DNA of 64,000 bases from Dendrobium chrysotoxum (taxonomy: Eukaryota > Streptophyta > Magnoliopsida > Asparagales > Orchidaceae), in NCBI GenBank assembly GCA_019925795.1, contig CM034314.1, positions 31,241,774-31,305,773 of the forward strand, in the 5' to 3' direction. The notes under the pieces are model-generated. The model saw nothing but the letters and a program-made list of their open reading frames with translations. It was not told the DNA's origin and ran no database searches. The translations under genes and the position numbers were made by a program. Shown here in pieces: positions 32,760 through 45,726 of the stretch (position 1 is its first letter; each line of letters opens with the position of its first letter).

Positions 32760-34068
32760 TGAGAGTAAGATTTTAGATCTTAAGATTTTTGTTTATGCAT
32801 GAGGATGCTAATGTTATGTGGGAAAAAGTGGCTAGTGATATTAAGAATATTGCAAAAGATGTGCTAGGAGTTTCAAAGGGAAAAACTCCTAATAGTAAAA
32901 ATAGTTGGTGGTGGAATCCAAATGTGCAAGAAAAGATTAAAAATAAGAAAATTTGTTATAAAAATTGGTTTAATTATAAAAATTCTGATAATTGGAAAAT
33001 ATATAAAGAGGCACGTAAGGAATCTAAGAAAGCAATATGTGATGCAAAGAGTTTGGCTTTTAGTGATTTATATAATAGATTAGATACTAAGGAGGGAGAA
33101 AGATATATGTATAAGTTAGCCAAACAAAGAGATAGGAGTAGTAAGGATTTAGTTCAAGTAAAGTGTATTAAGGATGAAGATCAAAAAGTACTTTTTTTAG
33201 AAGATGATATTCAAGAAAGGTGGATGAGATATTTTGCTAAACTTTTAATGAAGAATGTGAAAATAAAATTGACTGTAGTGACCTTAGCATCCTAAATAAA
33301 AATAAAGATTTTTGTTTTTATCGACGCATTAGTAAAACTGAAGTTAGAGAGGCTTTAAAGAAAAATGAAGGGTGGAAAAGCTGTTGGACCTGATGATATT
33401 CCAATAGAGGTGTGGAAATGCTTAGGAGAAGAAGGAATTTCTTGGCTTACTAAACTTTTTAATACTATTTTGAAGACTAAAAAGATGCCAGATGAGTGGA
33501 GAATGAGCGTGTTAATCCCTATTTTTAAGAATAAAGGTGATGCACAAGATTGTGCGAATTATAGAGGAATTAAGTTAATGTGTCATACTTTAAAACTATG
33601 GGAATGAGTTATGGAGCATAGGTTGCGGCATGATACTAATGTTTCTCAAAATCAATTTGGATTCATGCCGGGTAGGTCTACTATGGAAGCCATACATTTA
33701 TTAAGAGGTTTGATGGAGAAATATAGAGAGAATAAGGAGGATTTACATATGATATTTATTGATTTAGAAAAAGCATATGATAAAGTTCCAAGAGAAGTGC
33801 TATGGAGAATTCTTGAAAATAAAGGAGTTAATAATGCTTATATTCAAATCATCAAAGATATGTATGCAGGAGCTATTACATGTGTTCAAACACAAGGTGG
33901 TTTGACCAAGTATTTCCCTATTTCGGTTGGATTACATCAAGGATCAGCCTTAGACCCTTATCTTTTTGCTTTAGTCATGGATGTTCTCACTAGACATTTG
34001 CAAGAGGATGTACCTTGGTGTATGCTTTTTGCTGATGATATTCTTCTTATTGATAATTCATATGAGTA
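32760..34068 (+). pseudogene. RTE LINE linker and reverse transcriptase
   Basis: Linker 'SWWWNPNVQEKIKNKK' to 'KDLVQVKCIKDEDQKVL' (32,789-33,295), then RT: 'GGKAVGPDDIPIEVWK', 'DEWRMSVLIPIFKNKGD', 'ANYRGIKLM', 'QFGFMPGRSTMEAI', 'MIFIDLEKAYDKVPRE', 'GLHQGSALDPYLFALVMD' and 'MLFADDIL' (catalytic FADD). A TGA splits it at 33,605 and a frameshift precedes 33,365. The thumb and C-terminal part are gone. The same protein is better preserved at 61,204-59,500 (minus). Confidence 0.85.
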
Positions 34069-34103
34069 TTCTCACTAGACATTTGCAAGAGGATGTACCT
34101 TGG
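33984..34103 (+). repeat. 35-bp direct repeat at the broken LINE end
   Basis: ttctcactagacatttgcaa and the following bases to 'taccttgg' occur at 33,984-34,018 and again at 34,069-34,103, with a 50-base spacer that contains the FADD box. The second copy marks the point where LINE homology ends. Confidence 0.9.
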
Positions 34104-35739
34104 AGTATTCTCTCCGGAGGAGTGATAATATTGATGGTGTGAGTGTGATTATTCATTAAGTCACACTCCCCCATCTAATGTAATCAATCTTTTAATTTTC
34201 ATTTTTTGTTACTTTTTATGCCTTAGCCCTTAAGGGATGAATTGTATATATAAGATTAACTATTAAAATCAAAGAATTTATTCTTATTCATTTTATATAA
34301 TTATCATCTATTTATCTTTATGAAATTCCTCTATGAGCTGACTATATTAATTTGAGTGATATGTACATTAGAACACTCACCCATAGGTAATTGAGAAGAG
34401 TTTTCTAAAAATTCTTTAAGTTTAAAACTTGCCAATAACTAAGTTGAGATTAAATAATGAACTTGAGGGTTAATAAATAATGAAGTAGTTTATAAATAAC
34501 TCCTAGTGTTTAGTGATTTACAAAAGTTTTGAACATTTAAGTGTATAACTCGACAGTAATATGAATAACAAAACTAACTCGATAGTAATTGAGAAGAGGT
34601 TTTAAATAAGTAATATTTTTAGGAGGAACTCTATAATTAATAAAAATATGATATATCAAACTAAAAATCAGATATTAGATGATTAATTCTCACTATTTAG
34701 AGTGAGATAACTAAGGTTGGGTAAAATTTATATATACCTAAACTCGACGAATGCAAGTGCTTTAATCTGAATCACTATTCTTGATGCAATGTTTCTTATG
34801 GTGGGTTATGCCTTATGCGAGATTTTCAGATCAAGGGGGTTAACCACTTATACTCACCAACTATAGGGATCTTGTGTGCTACTCATTTCAAATCTTATTC
34901 TAGAGGGAGGGTAGAGTTAGCATATAGGGATTGGCAAATTATTATAATGATTAATCCAACATGTGTTGGTGATATGCAAATGCAATATATAGGATGGGTA
35001 AGTTACACCTAATATTGGCTAGTTTTAAGTATTTTGTATGAGAGCTAGACAAGTTAACTCTTTTCATTTCTTGTATTCCATTATTTTTTTTAAAACAATC
35101 AGCCTATGGAGTTGGTTATGAAATTTGGACAAAACACGCTAGAGCTGCTTAAAAAATAATGAGGCTACCTCACATGAGTGGGGACTTTCCTTTTGTTGGG
35201 GTATTTGGCTCACATGTAATCTTTGCTCCTATGGGACCAGCACACCTACAGATAGTAGTATGAGTCACTCTATACCTTAAATTGTGCAAGAACTCAATTA
35301 GCCATCACCTCAGTTGGTCATCCATTATTTTTATAGAGTTGAATGGATAGTGTTAGTGATTTTTATTCCAATGATAAGGTAGTGGCTCAAAACTATGGGC
35401 TAGTTACTCAATAACTTAGCAAGTATGTGGTCATATAAAGGTTTCACTGCCAGACACACTTATCTATGTTCCTAAAGTGTTTGAGTAGAGTGATTACACT
35501 GGATGGCTGTATTCCATTATTTTAGCATTAGGGACGTGTAGGTTCCCCATGCATTATTTTTTTAGGAGCTAGTTTGCAAGCTTTATTTTATTAAACTAAA
35601 AATTCTAAGCAACAAACCCACGTATACTTGAAGTCATTGATACAAATTTTATGAAAGATATGGAAAGTGGGAGAGAAATCTTACTATTTTTGAGAAAGTT
35701 TGAAATAAAAAATATAAGTAAAAGGACATCTTATGGATA
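34104..35739. other. No recognised feature
   Basis: AT-rich, with short nonconserved open frames. It adjoins the C-terminal end of a gypsy pol fossil on its right, so it may be that element's decayed 3' end or LTR, but I see no LTR partner here. Confidence 0.3.
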
Positions 35740-36988
35740 GAATTTTTCCGGGTCATTAGCACTCCACATCTTAGGTGCCTCCTTTCTTAAATGTGTTTAC
35801 ACCTAATAGGATTCTTTCTTTATTTTTTTTATTAATGATGTATGGACCATCCCATTTGGATGCTAGGTTACTAAGTAATGACAACCAAGTAGTAGCATCT
35901 ACTTACTTGAGAAGAAACCTACTAGCTAGAATGTTTTTTTTTTTTTTTTGACATGGTAGCTATAATACCTAGCCGTTATCTTCTTAACCTCTATATATAT
36001 GTAAGGGAAACTTGTGCTACGTGTTCCTCTAATAGATTGGCAGTAATCTCTAGACAATCTCATTTTTTTCCTCCCACAAACCAAACATGCTTTCTATATA
36101 ATTGGTGGACTTGACTACTCACTAACTATATAATTCAAGTTCCACATGTAGGAAAACTTTAGTGTTATGAGAGAGCAAGAATGGTGTATTTTATAACTGA
36201 GGTAGGAGTCATCCATAATGTCCATAATCTAAAGTGCAAGGTCTCCTTCTAGTTTCTTCTTTAATAAATTGAGAATCTACTTGTCATGCACTATTAGTTT
36301 GTGAGTGGTGGATTGAGTCAAATTTGATGTAGATTCTTTATGACTCGAAGAAGACCACCAATAATTTGTCAATGAATTGAGGTTCATTATTCATGATTAT
36401 GCTAAGAGGTGCATAACATCTATTTATTATGTCTTTCCATAAAAAGTTCATAAAGATGTTCAAAGTGGTCTTGACAAGCTCCTTGGCTTCAATCCACTTG
36501 GTGAAATCATCAATCTTGTCAAGTTTGAGCTTTATCTACCCAATGAAAGGTTAGAGTGTCCCTAACGAGTCAATTTCCCATATTGTGAAAGTCCATGGTC
36601 TACTGACCTTATGAGAAGAATGTAGCTTAATGGGGGTGTATTTTAGGCACTATGGACCTCCCCTTAAAAATTCTTCTACAATTTTCCATGAAGTTATCCA
36701 TAACTACTCTTGCCTAAAATTCACTGGGCAAGTGTATATCCTTCCGAGTAACTACAACAATCACAAAAATTAACTTCTGTGCGTATAACCTCCATTTCAT
36801 TTTCCTCTAAACATCTAAGGTAAAGTGAATTCATCGAAGTCCTAAACAATTCTATTATAATTATTAAGTAATTGGTTTCCTTTATTCATTTTTTTGTCCT
36901 TACTTCACAACTTATAGTCTAATTCTTCAAATATTCTAAGATAACATCTTTCTAACTCCCTACATAACCACCTTCAATGAGTATAGCT
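35740..36988 (-). pseudogene. Ty3/gypsy integrase fossil
   Basis: No open frame survives, but the minus strand still spells integrase: 'PWTFTIWEIDSLGTL', 'IDDFTKWIEAKELVKTT' (first Asp region), 'IIMNNEPQFIDK' (second Asp decayed to Asn), 'IHHSQTNSA' and, further on, 'NPNGMVHTSLIKK' and 'KMWSANDPEKFYP', which correspond to the GPYxV and 'PRxWNxxxLKKYYP' C-terminal motifs of gypsy pol. The region 36,640-36,988 is the linker before integrase. The rest of pol is at 48,463-50,300, beyond an inserted copia element. Confidence 0.75.
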
Positions 36989-39031
36989 GGAAAGTTCAAT
37001 ACATGGCTGTGAAACCGATTGGACATTTAAATGGCTCACAAAGAAGTGGGGGGGGGAGGGAATTGGTGATTTAAAATCTTTTTGATCAAAAATAACAAAA
37101 TTAGATTATATTGCATAAGTATTTTAATATATAAAATCATAACTCACAAAAAAAAAATGAATACTAATCATTTTGTAATTTTGGTTTTGTAGAAAAAGCA
37201 AATAACTATTTTTTGTTCTTTTATCTTTACAATTTTTTTTATTTCTTTTTAAAAGAAATATCAACCCAAATCAACCATAATGATTTTTTGTATCATAATG
37301 ATAATCAAAATAAACCCAGATTGTAGAAAAAATAAATGTGCTGGAAAGTAGTGCAGAAAGTAAATGCAAATAGAAAAAATGCAAACCAATGATGCACCCC
37401 TCTCTTTGGTAACTACACTAATCAATAGTGGCTCTCGTTAAGTCCATAACTAGGAAGAGAATCCCGCATGCACTGTTCTACGCATAGACTCTTCTCTCTT
37501 AAAGAATCTCTCCTTTCACCTCCTTTAGCAAGTGGAATCGTTGAAATCTCTTTCTCCTCCTTGGTGTGTTGGAGAATTTCAAACCCCTTCCACCTCCTTA
37601 GTGCATTGGAGTGGCCAAATTCCTTTTCACCTCCTCAGTTCGGTGGAGTAGCCAAAATTCCTTTCACCTCCTTGGTGTAGAGGAGTTGCTGAGATCCCTT
37701 TCACCTTCTTGATGCGGCAAAGTAGCCAAAATCCCTTTTACCTCTTGGGTATGGTGGAGTAGCTAACGACCTTTAACACCAAAGGCCTATTCATAGAGGT
37801 TCCCTCAAGATAAACTCAAACACACCAAGAGAACTAGGGTGCAAGTTGGCTGGAGCAACCATGTGAAAATGTCTCTCACACTCTCTTATATCCCACAAGA
37901 CTCTTCTCCCTCTCACACAACCTCACCCTTTATCTCCTTTGCTCAATTCTCTCTCTTCAAACTCTCTTATAGAAGAAATATATCTTTGACTACCAAAAGA
38001 CAACTCTCAAGTTATAAGTGGAGTATATATAGAGGGCATCCAAAAACCCTAATGTTTCAATTATGTCACTTCTCTACGTATAGTATAATAGGAGTATCTT
38101 ATAGTACGATTAGTTCATTCTTTGGTGTATGATCCACCAACAACAAGTAAGATTTTTTAATCAAATAGAATTTTATACAACATGAACCCGGGGATGATTA
38201 AATATCATTCAAATTGTCGATCAATTGTATGCCTTATGCAATCATGGTCATACCATATCATCATTCTTAATTAATCTTGATTCAATTGCTTAATCATAAG
38301 GATGAAATTAGGCAAAATTCCTAAACATCATACAATACGAAGTAGTTTGCACTATACAATTAAAACAAAATCCAAATAATTGTCTAAATTAAATCAAGGC
38401 TCAATATTATATTAAGTCATCCAAATCCTACTAAAAACTAATAAATGTAAGAACTGATTTAGAATTCCATTTAATTAAAAAAATTGTTAAGAAAGTGAAA
38501 TTTCTCTTTGTCTAATGATGTCAACCATGCCCTATCTGCTCAGGGCTCTTTAATTAATTTTTCTTTTGGAATCAACCAAATTTAGCTAATCATTATGTAC
38601 GATGTTGTGATCAAATAATATGATTAGTTATAACCCTTTATAAATTAATCTCATTTAATTAAAATTTTTAATCATTTTTTTATTATATAGATTATATGAT
38701 AAAATCAAGATCATTTAGTACGATCTTCAAAAAATTAAAATATTTAATTACACACTCCCTTGTCTGTGTGTGCACAGCTGCTAATCCAATATATTCCTAT
38801 TACAAATATTAACACAAGAAAAATTGAAATTATAGACTTTTTAAGACATATTGACTCACATACTCTTTCTTGAGCTTTGATTATTTGATGGCACTTTGTT
38901 TATGCTGAATTTGAAATGTTAGTAGTGCATAAGAAAAATATATGCAATATATAAAGTAGAAGAAAATAAAAAAAAAATCTAAAATAATTTGTAATCATCA
39001 AAATATAAGGTCAGGCTCATGGATTATAATA
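36989..39031 (-). mobile_element. 3' LTR of old copia element
   Basis: About 2.04 kb, longer than the others. Start TATTATAATCC at 39,031, next to a purine tract; the end 'ggaaagttcaat' at 36,989 is a changed TGAAAG. Palindromes of the GTAC type near 38,050-38,740 are strongly eroded. The minisatellite at about 37,495-37,760 is expanded to roughly seven units ('tcacctccttggtgt'). It carries a (G)9 run near 37,050. Confidence 0.8.
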
Positions 39032-39548
39032 ATCTCCCCGTTTTATAATGGTAAACATTAATTGTTTGAATTACAAGTTAATTTTAACTTTCTGCTAAGT
39101 TGTCCCCCTTACTAAGTGATTCATTTTAAAAATAGTGAGAATCCTCTTATCTTTTTTTAATTTTATTTTTAATGGGAAAATACAAATCACCATCGCATTA
39201 AGCACTAAATGGAAATAACATAATAAAAATGAAGCAATGCAACTAATAGACTTACTACTCTCCCTTTTAACACTACCAAAAAGTGGAACTACAGACAAAG
39301 TGATAATATAGAGTAAAAGAAAAAAATAAAATTTATAAACATATTACATATAAAAAACAAGCACATCAAAAATCACATTATAAACTACTCATAAGAGGGA
39401 CCCTAATCAGGTGGTGGTGGTGGTTAGACGTAACGGTGTACTGAAAAATATTAGCCAATAAACCAAGCAAGATCATCCTCATGATGCTGCTATATTTAAT
39501 GTTGCAACTGATCCTAATGACATGTTGCTCTTGGATGTGGGACTACTA
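39032..39548 (-). other. Polypurine tract, second purine tract and spacer
   Basis: The minus strand next to the LTR reads aaaacggggagatt (39,032-39,045). A second run, gttaaaagggagag, lies at about 39,260-39,273. Between these and the envelope-position ORF there is no coding signal. Confidence 0.6.
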
Positions 39549-40475
39549 CTACAACTCCAATAAATCAAAATGTGTAACCCAATAGTCAAGAAGTGGTGCC
39601 AAAAAAGTTTGTGCTGGATCTGGTGCCTCATGTGGTAGTGCTCCCCCATCCTCATCATGACTATACTCCTCTAAAAGGTATGCACCACATAGTCTATCAC
39701 TATGGAGTATGTGGAAGGAACTATTTGTGTAGTAGACTAGGAAATGGTCCACTAGACTAGGAAACATAAGGTTATATTTTATATCTAGGATGTAGGCAAT
39801 GACATATTCAAGTGCTAGATTTTGCTTACAATGTGCCCTAGGATCTCTAATGTTAGTTAGGTTATGAATGTAGCAGATAAGCCTATTTGTTGCATTTATT
39901 ACAGTGCCAGTCATAACAAAATAGGTAACAATTAATAGGAGAGGTATGATATTGATTCTTTCACTTGGTTTGGGAATAATGTTGTTCATAAGAATATGTT
40001 TAGACTTATGTGTTAATTAAGAGTAGGTGAATATTTGTTGGAGAATTTCTAAGCATGTGATTTGTCTATGTCCAATCGTAATTACCTACACTACTAGGGT
40101 GTGGGGTTTTACTCTTAAGGTAAAAATGTGCAAAGGTTTGTGAAAATCCTGGTATGTGATTTCTATGGGGTGCCTACAGTTGTAAGACTAGAGTGAAGTG
40201 CATTCTAAATTAATTTCTATATTCATCAAAAAATCATTTAACAATTTTGAGTGAAAAAGGAATGCTAGGGTGAGCAAAAATTGCAATGTGTTGCCTACAA
40301 ATAGGTATAGTACCTAGAAATTCGAAATTTCTTAGTTTAAGACCTTGGAGAGTGTGGTGGTGCCTTCCTTGTACTAGTAATAGGCAACTTGATCCTCTAT
40401 TGATTAAAACCTATCGTCAACTAAATAATGTAAAGAACTCCCTTGAAGGAGTTGAGTTCTTTTTCCACCAACCAT
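39549..40475 (-). pseudogene. Envelope-position ORF of old copia element
   Basis: The ATG at 40,475-40,473 begins 'MVGGKRTQLLQGSSLHY', matching the start of the gene at 14,102. The frame is broken, then a 146-codon stretch (39,989-39,549) reads 'IIPKPSERINIIPLLLIVTY' and 'NLTNIRDPRAHCKQNLALEY', parallel to the other copy, and ends in an acidic Pro-rich tail. Conservation of the ORF start and of the internal motif in two distant elements shows it was a real gene of the lineage. Its function is not known. Confidence 0.62.
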
Positions 40476-40579
40476 ATGGACATCTAAGGATAAGAAATTG
40501 CGGGAATTGAAAGCTTGGAAGAAGAGAGGTTTAGAGAATGGTATGACTAAATTATGAGATTTCCCTCTCCATAAATAAG

Positions 40580-40990
40580 ATTAGCATATTATAAAATATG
40601 ATCAAAATTATACAGTACGATAAGAAGAAAATAAATTATCTTGTTCAAATAGTTGAAAAAGTGGTTAACTCGTGCAGTACGATCCATAAAATACAATCTT
40701 CATAAAATTATTTAGCCCGAGGATTCATTTATACAATCTTAGACTAAACTAATCATCTAGTCTGAATAGGGTTCATATAGTAAGATTAATAATAAAGGAT
40801 CATACCAAATAAATAAAGATTGTCCCAATAGTAATTTCTTCATGTAATGTATAGTATAATTGGTGATTCGCCTAGCACAAAAATACATATTCGTTATAAT
40901 CTAGTCCATTGACTAGAATGGATGGTGATAATATGCTGACTTTTATTGATCGTACAATATAAAAGGTATATTACATTATGATATAAGTGA
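40580..40990. repeat. Internal palindrome array of old copia element
   Basis: Eroded motifs such as 'tatacagtacgat', 'gtgcagtacgatcc' and 'gatcgtacaatat' lie directly upstream (minus sense) of the envelope-position ORF. They are of the GTAC type, as in this element's own LTRs, rather than the GTCC type of the younger element. A TATA-like 'cttatttatgg' lies between the array and the ATG. Confidence 0.6.
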
Positions 40991-41149
40991 ATAATTTTGG
41001 TGTTTCTGTGATGATTAGGTTCAATTCTATAAGCACATTTTTTCATAAACAAAAAACTACATTATAGAAAATAAATATAAATAATACAAGCACACAATAA
41101 CTGACAAACATACAAGCACAACTTAGCATACCGTTGCCCCAATTTTTCT

Positions 41150-42690
41150 AAGCACTAATATGAATAACAACTAGTCTACTCCTAAGTGTGTTGAATATAT
41201 CAAAATTTAGGGGTTTTGTAAAGATATCAAAAGATTGGTTTTCAATATCAACATACAGTAATTCTACAATGGCCTTGGTTAGATGATCCATAAGAAAGTG
41301 ATGTCTAATATCTTTATATATAGTTCAAGAGTGTTGAATTACTTTTTTTGAAATATAAATTATACTAGTAATGTCACAAATAATAGGGATTGTACCTATA
41401 TGTACTCAAAAGTCAAGAAATTATTGCTTTAGCCATAGGAATTGGATAATACAACCTCTTAGAACTAGATACTCTACTTTAGTGGTCGACGAGGGTAGAG
41501 TGTTTTATTTTTGACTAGTCTACGAAACTAATGACTGTCCTATGAATTGGTAAGTTTCAGATGTAATTTTTCTATATACTCTATACCTAGCAAAATCAAA
41601 ATTTGAATATCCTACAATATCTAAAGTTAAACTATTTTTAAAATACTACATGCCTATGTTTTTCGTGCCAATCATATATATGAGGATTCATTTATTAGTG
41701 GTCATATGGGATTCCTTAGGATCATCTTAAAACCTTGCACCTAAACAAAACCTAAATATGATGTCTAGTTTACCAGCAGTAAGGTAGAGCAGTGATCCTA
41801 GAATCCCTCAATATTTCTTTTACTCAATGGATTTTCCATCTATATCCTTATCTAATTGGGTGGTCGAGCTCATCAGTGTATTTATGATCTTACTACCTTC
41901 CATATAATATTTCTTTAAAATTTCTTTAATATGCTTTATTTAACTAAGAAAGGTACCATCTTCTCTTTATTTTACCCTAAACCCAACATATTAAGTCAAC
42001 TCACCCATCATACTCATTTCAAACTCCCTACTTAGCATTATAGAGAACTCATTGCTTAATTATCATTTATGGATCTAAAGAGTATATCTTCACCATAAAA
42101 AAGTACTATGAGTATGTACTATCCAACTTTCTTATGAAATAAGGTGGTTCATACACTACCCTTAAAAAAAGACTTTTCTAAAAGAATGTTGCTCAACCTA
42201 TCGTACCTTGCCCTAGGTACTTATTTAATGCTTTCTTAATTTTGTAAACAAGATTTAGAAATGAAGAATTATCAAAGCCTAGTGGTTATTATACAGACAC
42301 ATCCTCTTTTATAACACCATTTAAAAAGACACTTTTGCATCCATTTGGTAAAACTTAAAGCCTCTAAAAAAAGTAAATTCCAATTAAATTCTTATAGCTT
42401 CTAAAATGGCTACTAGAGAAAAAGTTTCCTCAAAATCTATTCCTTCTACTTGATTATACCCTTAGTTACCACCCTTGCTTTATTTCTTATTACTAACCTA
42501 GTGTCCTATAACTTATTCTTAAAAACCCATTTCGTGCCAACTACATTATGATTGCTGGATCTTCTAACTAATTCCCAGCCATCATTTCTAATGAAGTGAT
42601 TTAGCTCTTATTGCATAGCCACTATCAAGAATTCATCACTTATGACTTGATCTACACTACTAGGTTCAATTATAGAAATGAATTAAATAT
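41150..42690 (-). pseudogene. copia reverse transcriptase and RNase H (old element)
   Basis: Minus strand, no long open frame. Landmarks: 'DEFLIVAMQ', 'GTKWVFKNKL', 'EGIDFEETFS', 'MSMMGEL', 'TLMSSTTQLDKDIDGKS', 'GSLLYLTAGKLDIIF', 'YQFIGQSLVS'. The YVDD box is no longer readable. It aligns along its whole length with 19,480-21,009. Confidence 0.8.
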
Positions 42691-42699
42691 GGATAACCT

Positions 42700-45420
42700 C
42701 TTTTTTAAGACCTTGCCTAGTCCTAACTCCTATAGATGGATCTCCTAAGATGAGCTCCCTAGGATGACTAGAAGAGGACTGCCACTTTTTATGAAAAGGA
42801 TCCTAAGATTCCTCTCTATTTTCTAGGTCAATGCTTTCTACTCCACTAGTAATCTCTGCCTTATCATCATTATTTAACCTAGTCCCAATAGATTTATTTA
42901 ACACATCAAAGAGCACATGAGTAGATTCCACTACAATTAAAAATATTTTATTGATAAACCATATATGATTTACCTACTAAGAAATAACATATGAAAATAG
43001 TTTCATCTTCCTTAGAATCAAACTTCTCTAAATTAGATTTACCATTAACAAGAAGAAAAAATTTTGCAACCAAAAACATACAAAGGTGATTAATTTGGTA
43101 TCCTACCCTTAGTAGTTCATGTGGTGTCTTAATATATTTTGACCTAATATTCACCAAATTTAACATATAGTAGGATGTATTCACTACCTTTGCCAAAAGA
43201 AAAAGATTAGGTATCCTATATTCTCCCAACATTGCCCTAGCTGCCTCTACTAAAGCACTATTCTTCCTTTTAATTATTACTATTTATTTTGGGGTCCTAA
43301 GTGAAAGTTCATGTTGGTCATAAGACCTTTTAGAACTGTCCCAAGGCTAACCATTAGGAGGGGTGAATTGTTATTTAAAAATTTCTTGGATTTTTGAAAA
43401 ACCATTCTTTTTAGATTTTTGAAAGTTAAAATAAGAATCTTGAATTATGCAGTTGTTTATAGAAATGATTGCATAGATGACTTTTCAACCACAAAATTTT
43501 AAATACAGAAAAATAAAAATTTTAGGAAAAATTAAAAGTATAGAAGAACACCAAATTTTATAGTGGTTTGGTCAAACTTGACCTACATCCATTCCCTAGA
43601 GACTCCTTCTCCAGGTATTGCACTAAACACAAGTGAATCTCCTTTTTCCCCCACAGTAAGGTGGAGAAGCCTTTACAAACTCTCTTCCATCAACCCGATG
43701 CGGCAGAGAACCATCGCCTTTTACACTCTCCAAGTGATGGCAGCATACTGTCACATCCCTTTTCACCCTCCTAGTGAAGGCATAGTACCATCATGTCCTT
43801 TTTTACTCTCCTGGTGAAGGCAGAGTATCTTGATCGAATGTTGAAGATCTTCTCTCAAGAGCCTCCAAAGAAGTTGGGAAAAAACATGAAGAACACAAAG
43901 AGATCCTTACGTTGGGCAACCTTGTGAAACCCTCACAACTCCCCTTCATTATATCTCTCACTCTTCACTCACAAACTTTCTCCCAAACAAACTCTCAATG
44001 GTCACTCTGAAGAGAAATTTGCAGTAAAAGGATAATATGACAGTTTTTAGGACTCTTTGTATAGAAACCACATGAAAAATAATCTAAAAATTAAAAATTT
44101 AAGTAAACTGACTTACAATAGTACTATACAATCGCAGATCGTATGGTAAGAATAGTTCAAATAATCAAGGCTTCATTTGGAACGAACTGGGATGAACTTA
44201 GTTTTGTACACTATTACTTATCTATATGAATTCAGATCATACTATACGAACTCAAAAAATGGATGAGTTCATTTGGTATGATCTGGTACGAAAGGAATTT
44301 CATACTCTATCAGTTGTCTATACGACCTAACATCGTACTACACGAATAGTTCAAAATGAATGAGTTCATTTGGTACGATCTAGTATGAAAGGAATTTCGT
44401 AGTCTGTCAGTCATCTATACGAACTGACATCTAACTGTATGAACAGTTTTAAAAATTCAAGCCATGATTTGATTAAAAATATTTGGAGGGAAACTATGTC
44501 AAATCATAAATTATGATTAGATATCGTAAAGTACAATCAATTTTTAAAAAATTTATCACTGTCCCCCTATGCATGTGTGCACAGTTACCCAATTATAATC
44601 ACACTTTCTTAGACTCAAGAAATAAAAAAGATATATAGACTCCATTACATGAAATCCTATTCTACCTTGTCTTGAAGTCTTCAGCAATCTAGGGTAGTAT
44701 ATGATTTCTCTAAAATGTTCGTACACACAAAAATAAATAGAAATATCCAATACATGTTTGGAGAAATAATTAATATATCAAAACAATAATATTTTGCTAA
44801 TATCAAAAATCACAATCTTAATCATGATTCCTGAGTTGCAACACTAAGGGCTAAAAATTATGACCTATCCCATATTCCTTACAGTATAACTCAAATTTCC
44901 CATTTTTAAATTCTACACCATGATAACTACAAATTATAAAACTTAAGCACCCTAATTTCTTATTAATCCAAGTAGACAAGGTCTTAAATTCATCAAAAGA
45001 CTCACTTTTATGTGCACAAAATCTTACCTATGTAAATCTTGAGTAGTCATCAACAATAACAAATCCTTTCCACCGAAACTAGCTGTACTAATTGGTCCAA
45101 ACAAGTCTATATGAAAAATCTCTAGTGGACTAGTGATTACCATATCTTTTCTTTAATGAAAACATGATATAGTCTTCTTTCATATTTGACAAGCATCACA
45201 TAAATGTTCTTTTATGAATTTTAATGTTGGTCTGCCCATAACTAAATCCAACAAAGTTATCTTCTTAAGTGCTTTCATGATAGCATGACATAGTTGCTTT
45301 TGTCATAGCCAAGACACATATAAAATAGTCTTAGAAAAAAAATATTATTAGATGCATTAATAAAATTTAAGTCAAACATGTAAACAATATTTATTTTTTT
45401 TCCTTCTAAAATAGTTTGTT
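42700..45420 (-). pseudogene. copia integrase (old element), split by a solo LTR
   Basis: Two pieces on the minus strand: 45,420-44,849, ending '...EYGIGHNF' and 'PLR', and 43,301-42,700, starting 'LRTPK' and going on with 'KRKNSALVEAARAMLGEY' and 'NTSYYMLNLVNIRSK'. Joining them across the solo LTR (counting the ctaag duplication once) gives the normal order around the PRTPQQNG motif of copia integrase. Catalytic residues are mostly lost. Confidence 0.82.
43302..44843 (-). mobile_element. Solo copia LTR with perfect target duplication
   Basis: 1,542 bp, minus strand, TGTTGCAACTC (44,843) to GAACTTTCA (43,302). It is flanked by ctaag at 43,297-43,301 and 44,844-44,848. No internal sequence is attached, so it is the product of recombination between two LTRs of a full insertion. 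It has the family's palindromes (44,110-44,540, GTAC type), minisatellite (43,690-43,830) and U5 end. It lies in the integrase of the old element. Confidence 0.92.
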
Positions 45421-45726
45421 TATTTAAAGAAATTACACATTTATTATAAAGAAACTTGATATCAAATCCATAATCACATAATTAGTTAATACTAGCATGT
45501 TATATTTTAAACCTTCTACTAAAAGAACATTCTTAATAGCAAATCTTCTATTTTTTTCTATTGTTCTCATACCTACCACCTTCTTAATGGTATTATCTCC
45601 CAAGTTCACTTTACCTCCACTCATAGCCTCCAGCATAATAAACTACTTCTGATCTCTAGCCATATGCCTCAATTAGCTGCTATTTAATTAAAACATGCTC
45701 TCATTAGACCTCTTATGAGAGCATAC
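45421..45726 (-). pseudogene. copia protease (old element)
   Basis: Minus strand, continuous in frame with the end of gag: 'VCSHKRSNESMF', then a decayed DSG region ('LNSSxLRHMARDQ') and an open stretch 'MSGGKVNLGDNTIKKVVG' and 'NVLLVEGLKYNM'. There is no stop or frame change between gag and protease at this place, unlike in the two younger elements. Confidence 0.72.

Larger units (their letters stand above)
31690..34068 (+). mobile_element. RTE-clade LINE, 3'-truncated
   Basis: Starts near 31,690 with a GC-rich untranslated lead ('caccgccgcccgggtgcag' near 31,865), followed by endonuclease and reverse transcriptase in the RTE order. It stops just after the RT catalytic box and has no 3' tail, so the 3' third, seen in the other copy at 59,476, is missing. 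Stops and frameshifts throughout. Confidence 0.85.

Noticed and set aside
34815..35012. 65-codon open frame
   Set aside because: AT-rich region with no conserved motif or repeat partner; no support as a gene.
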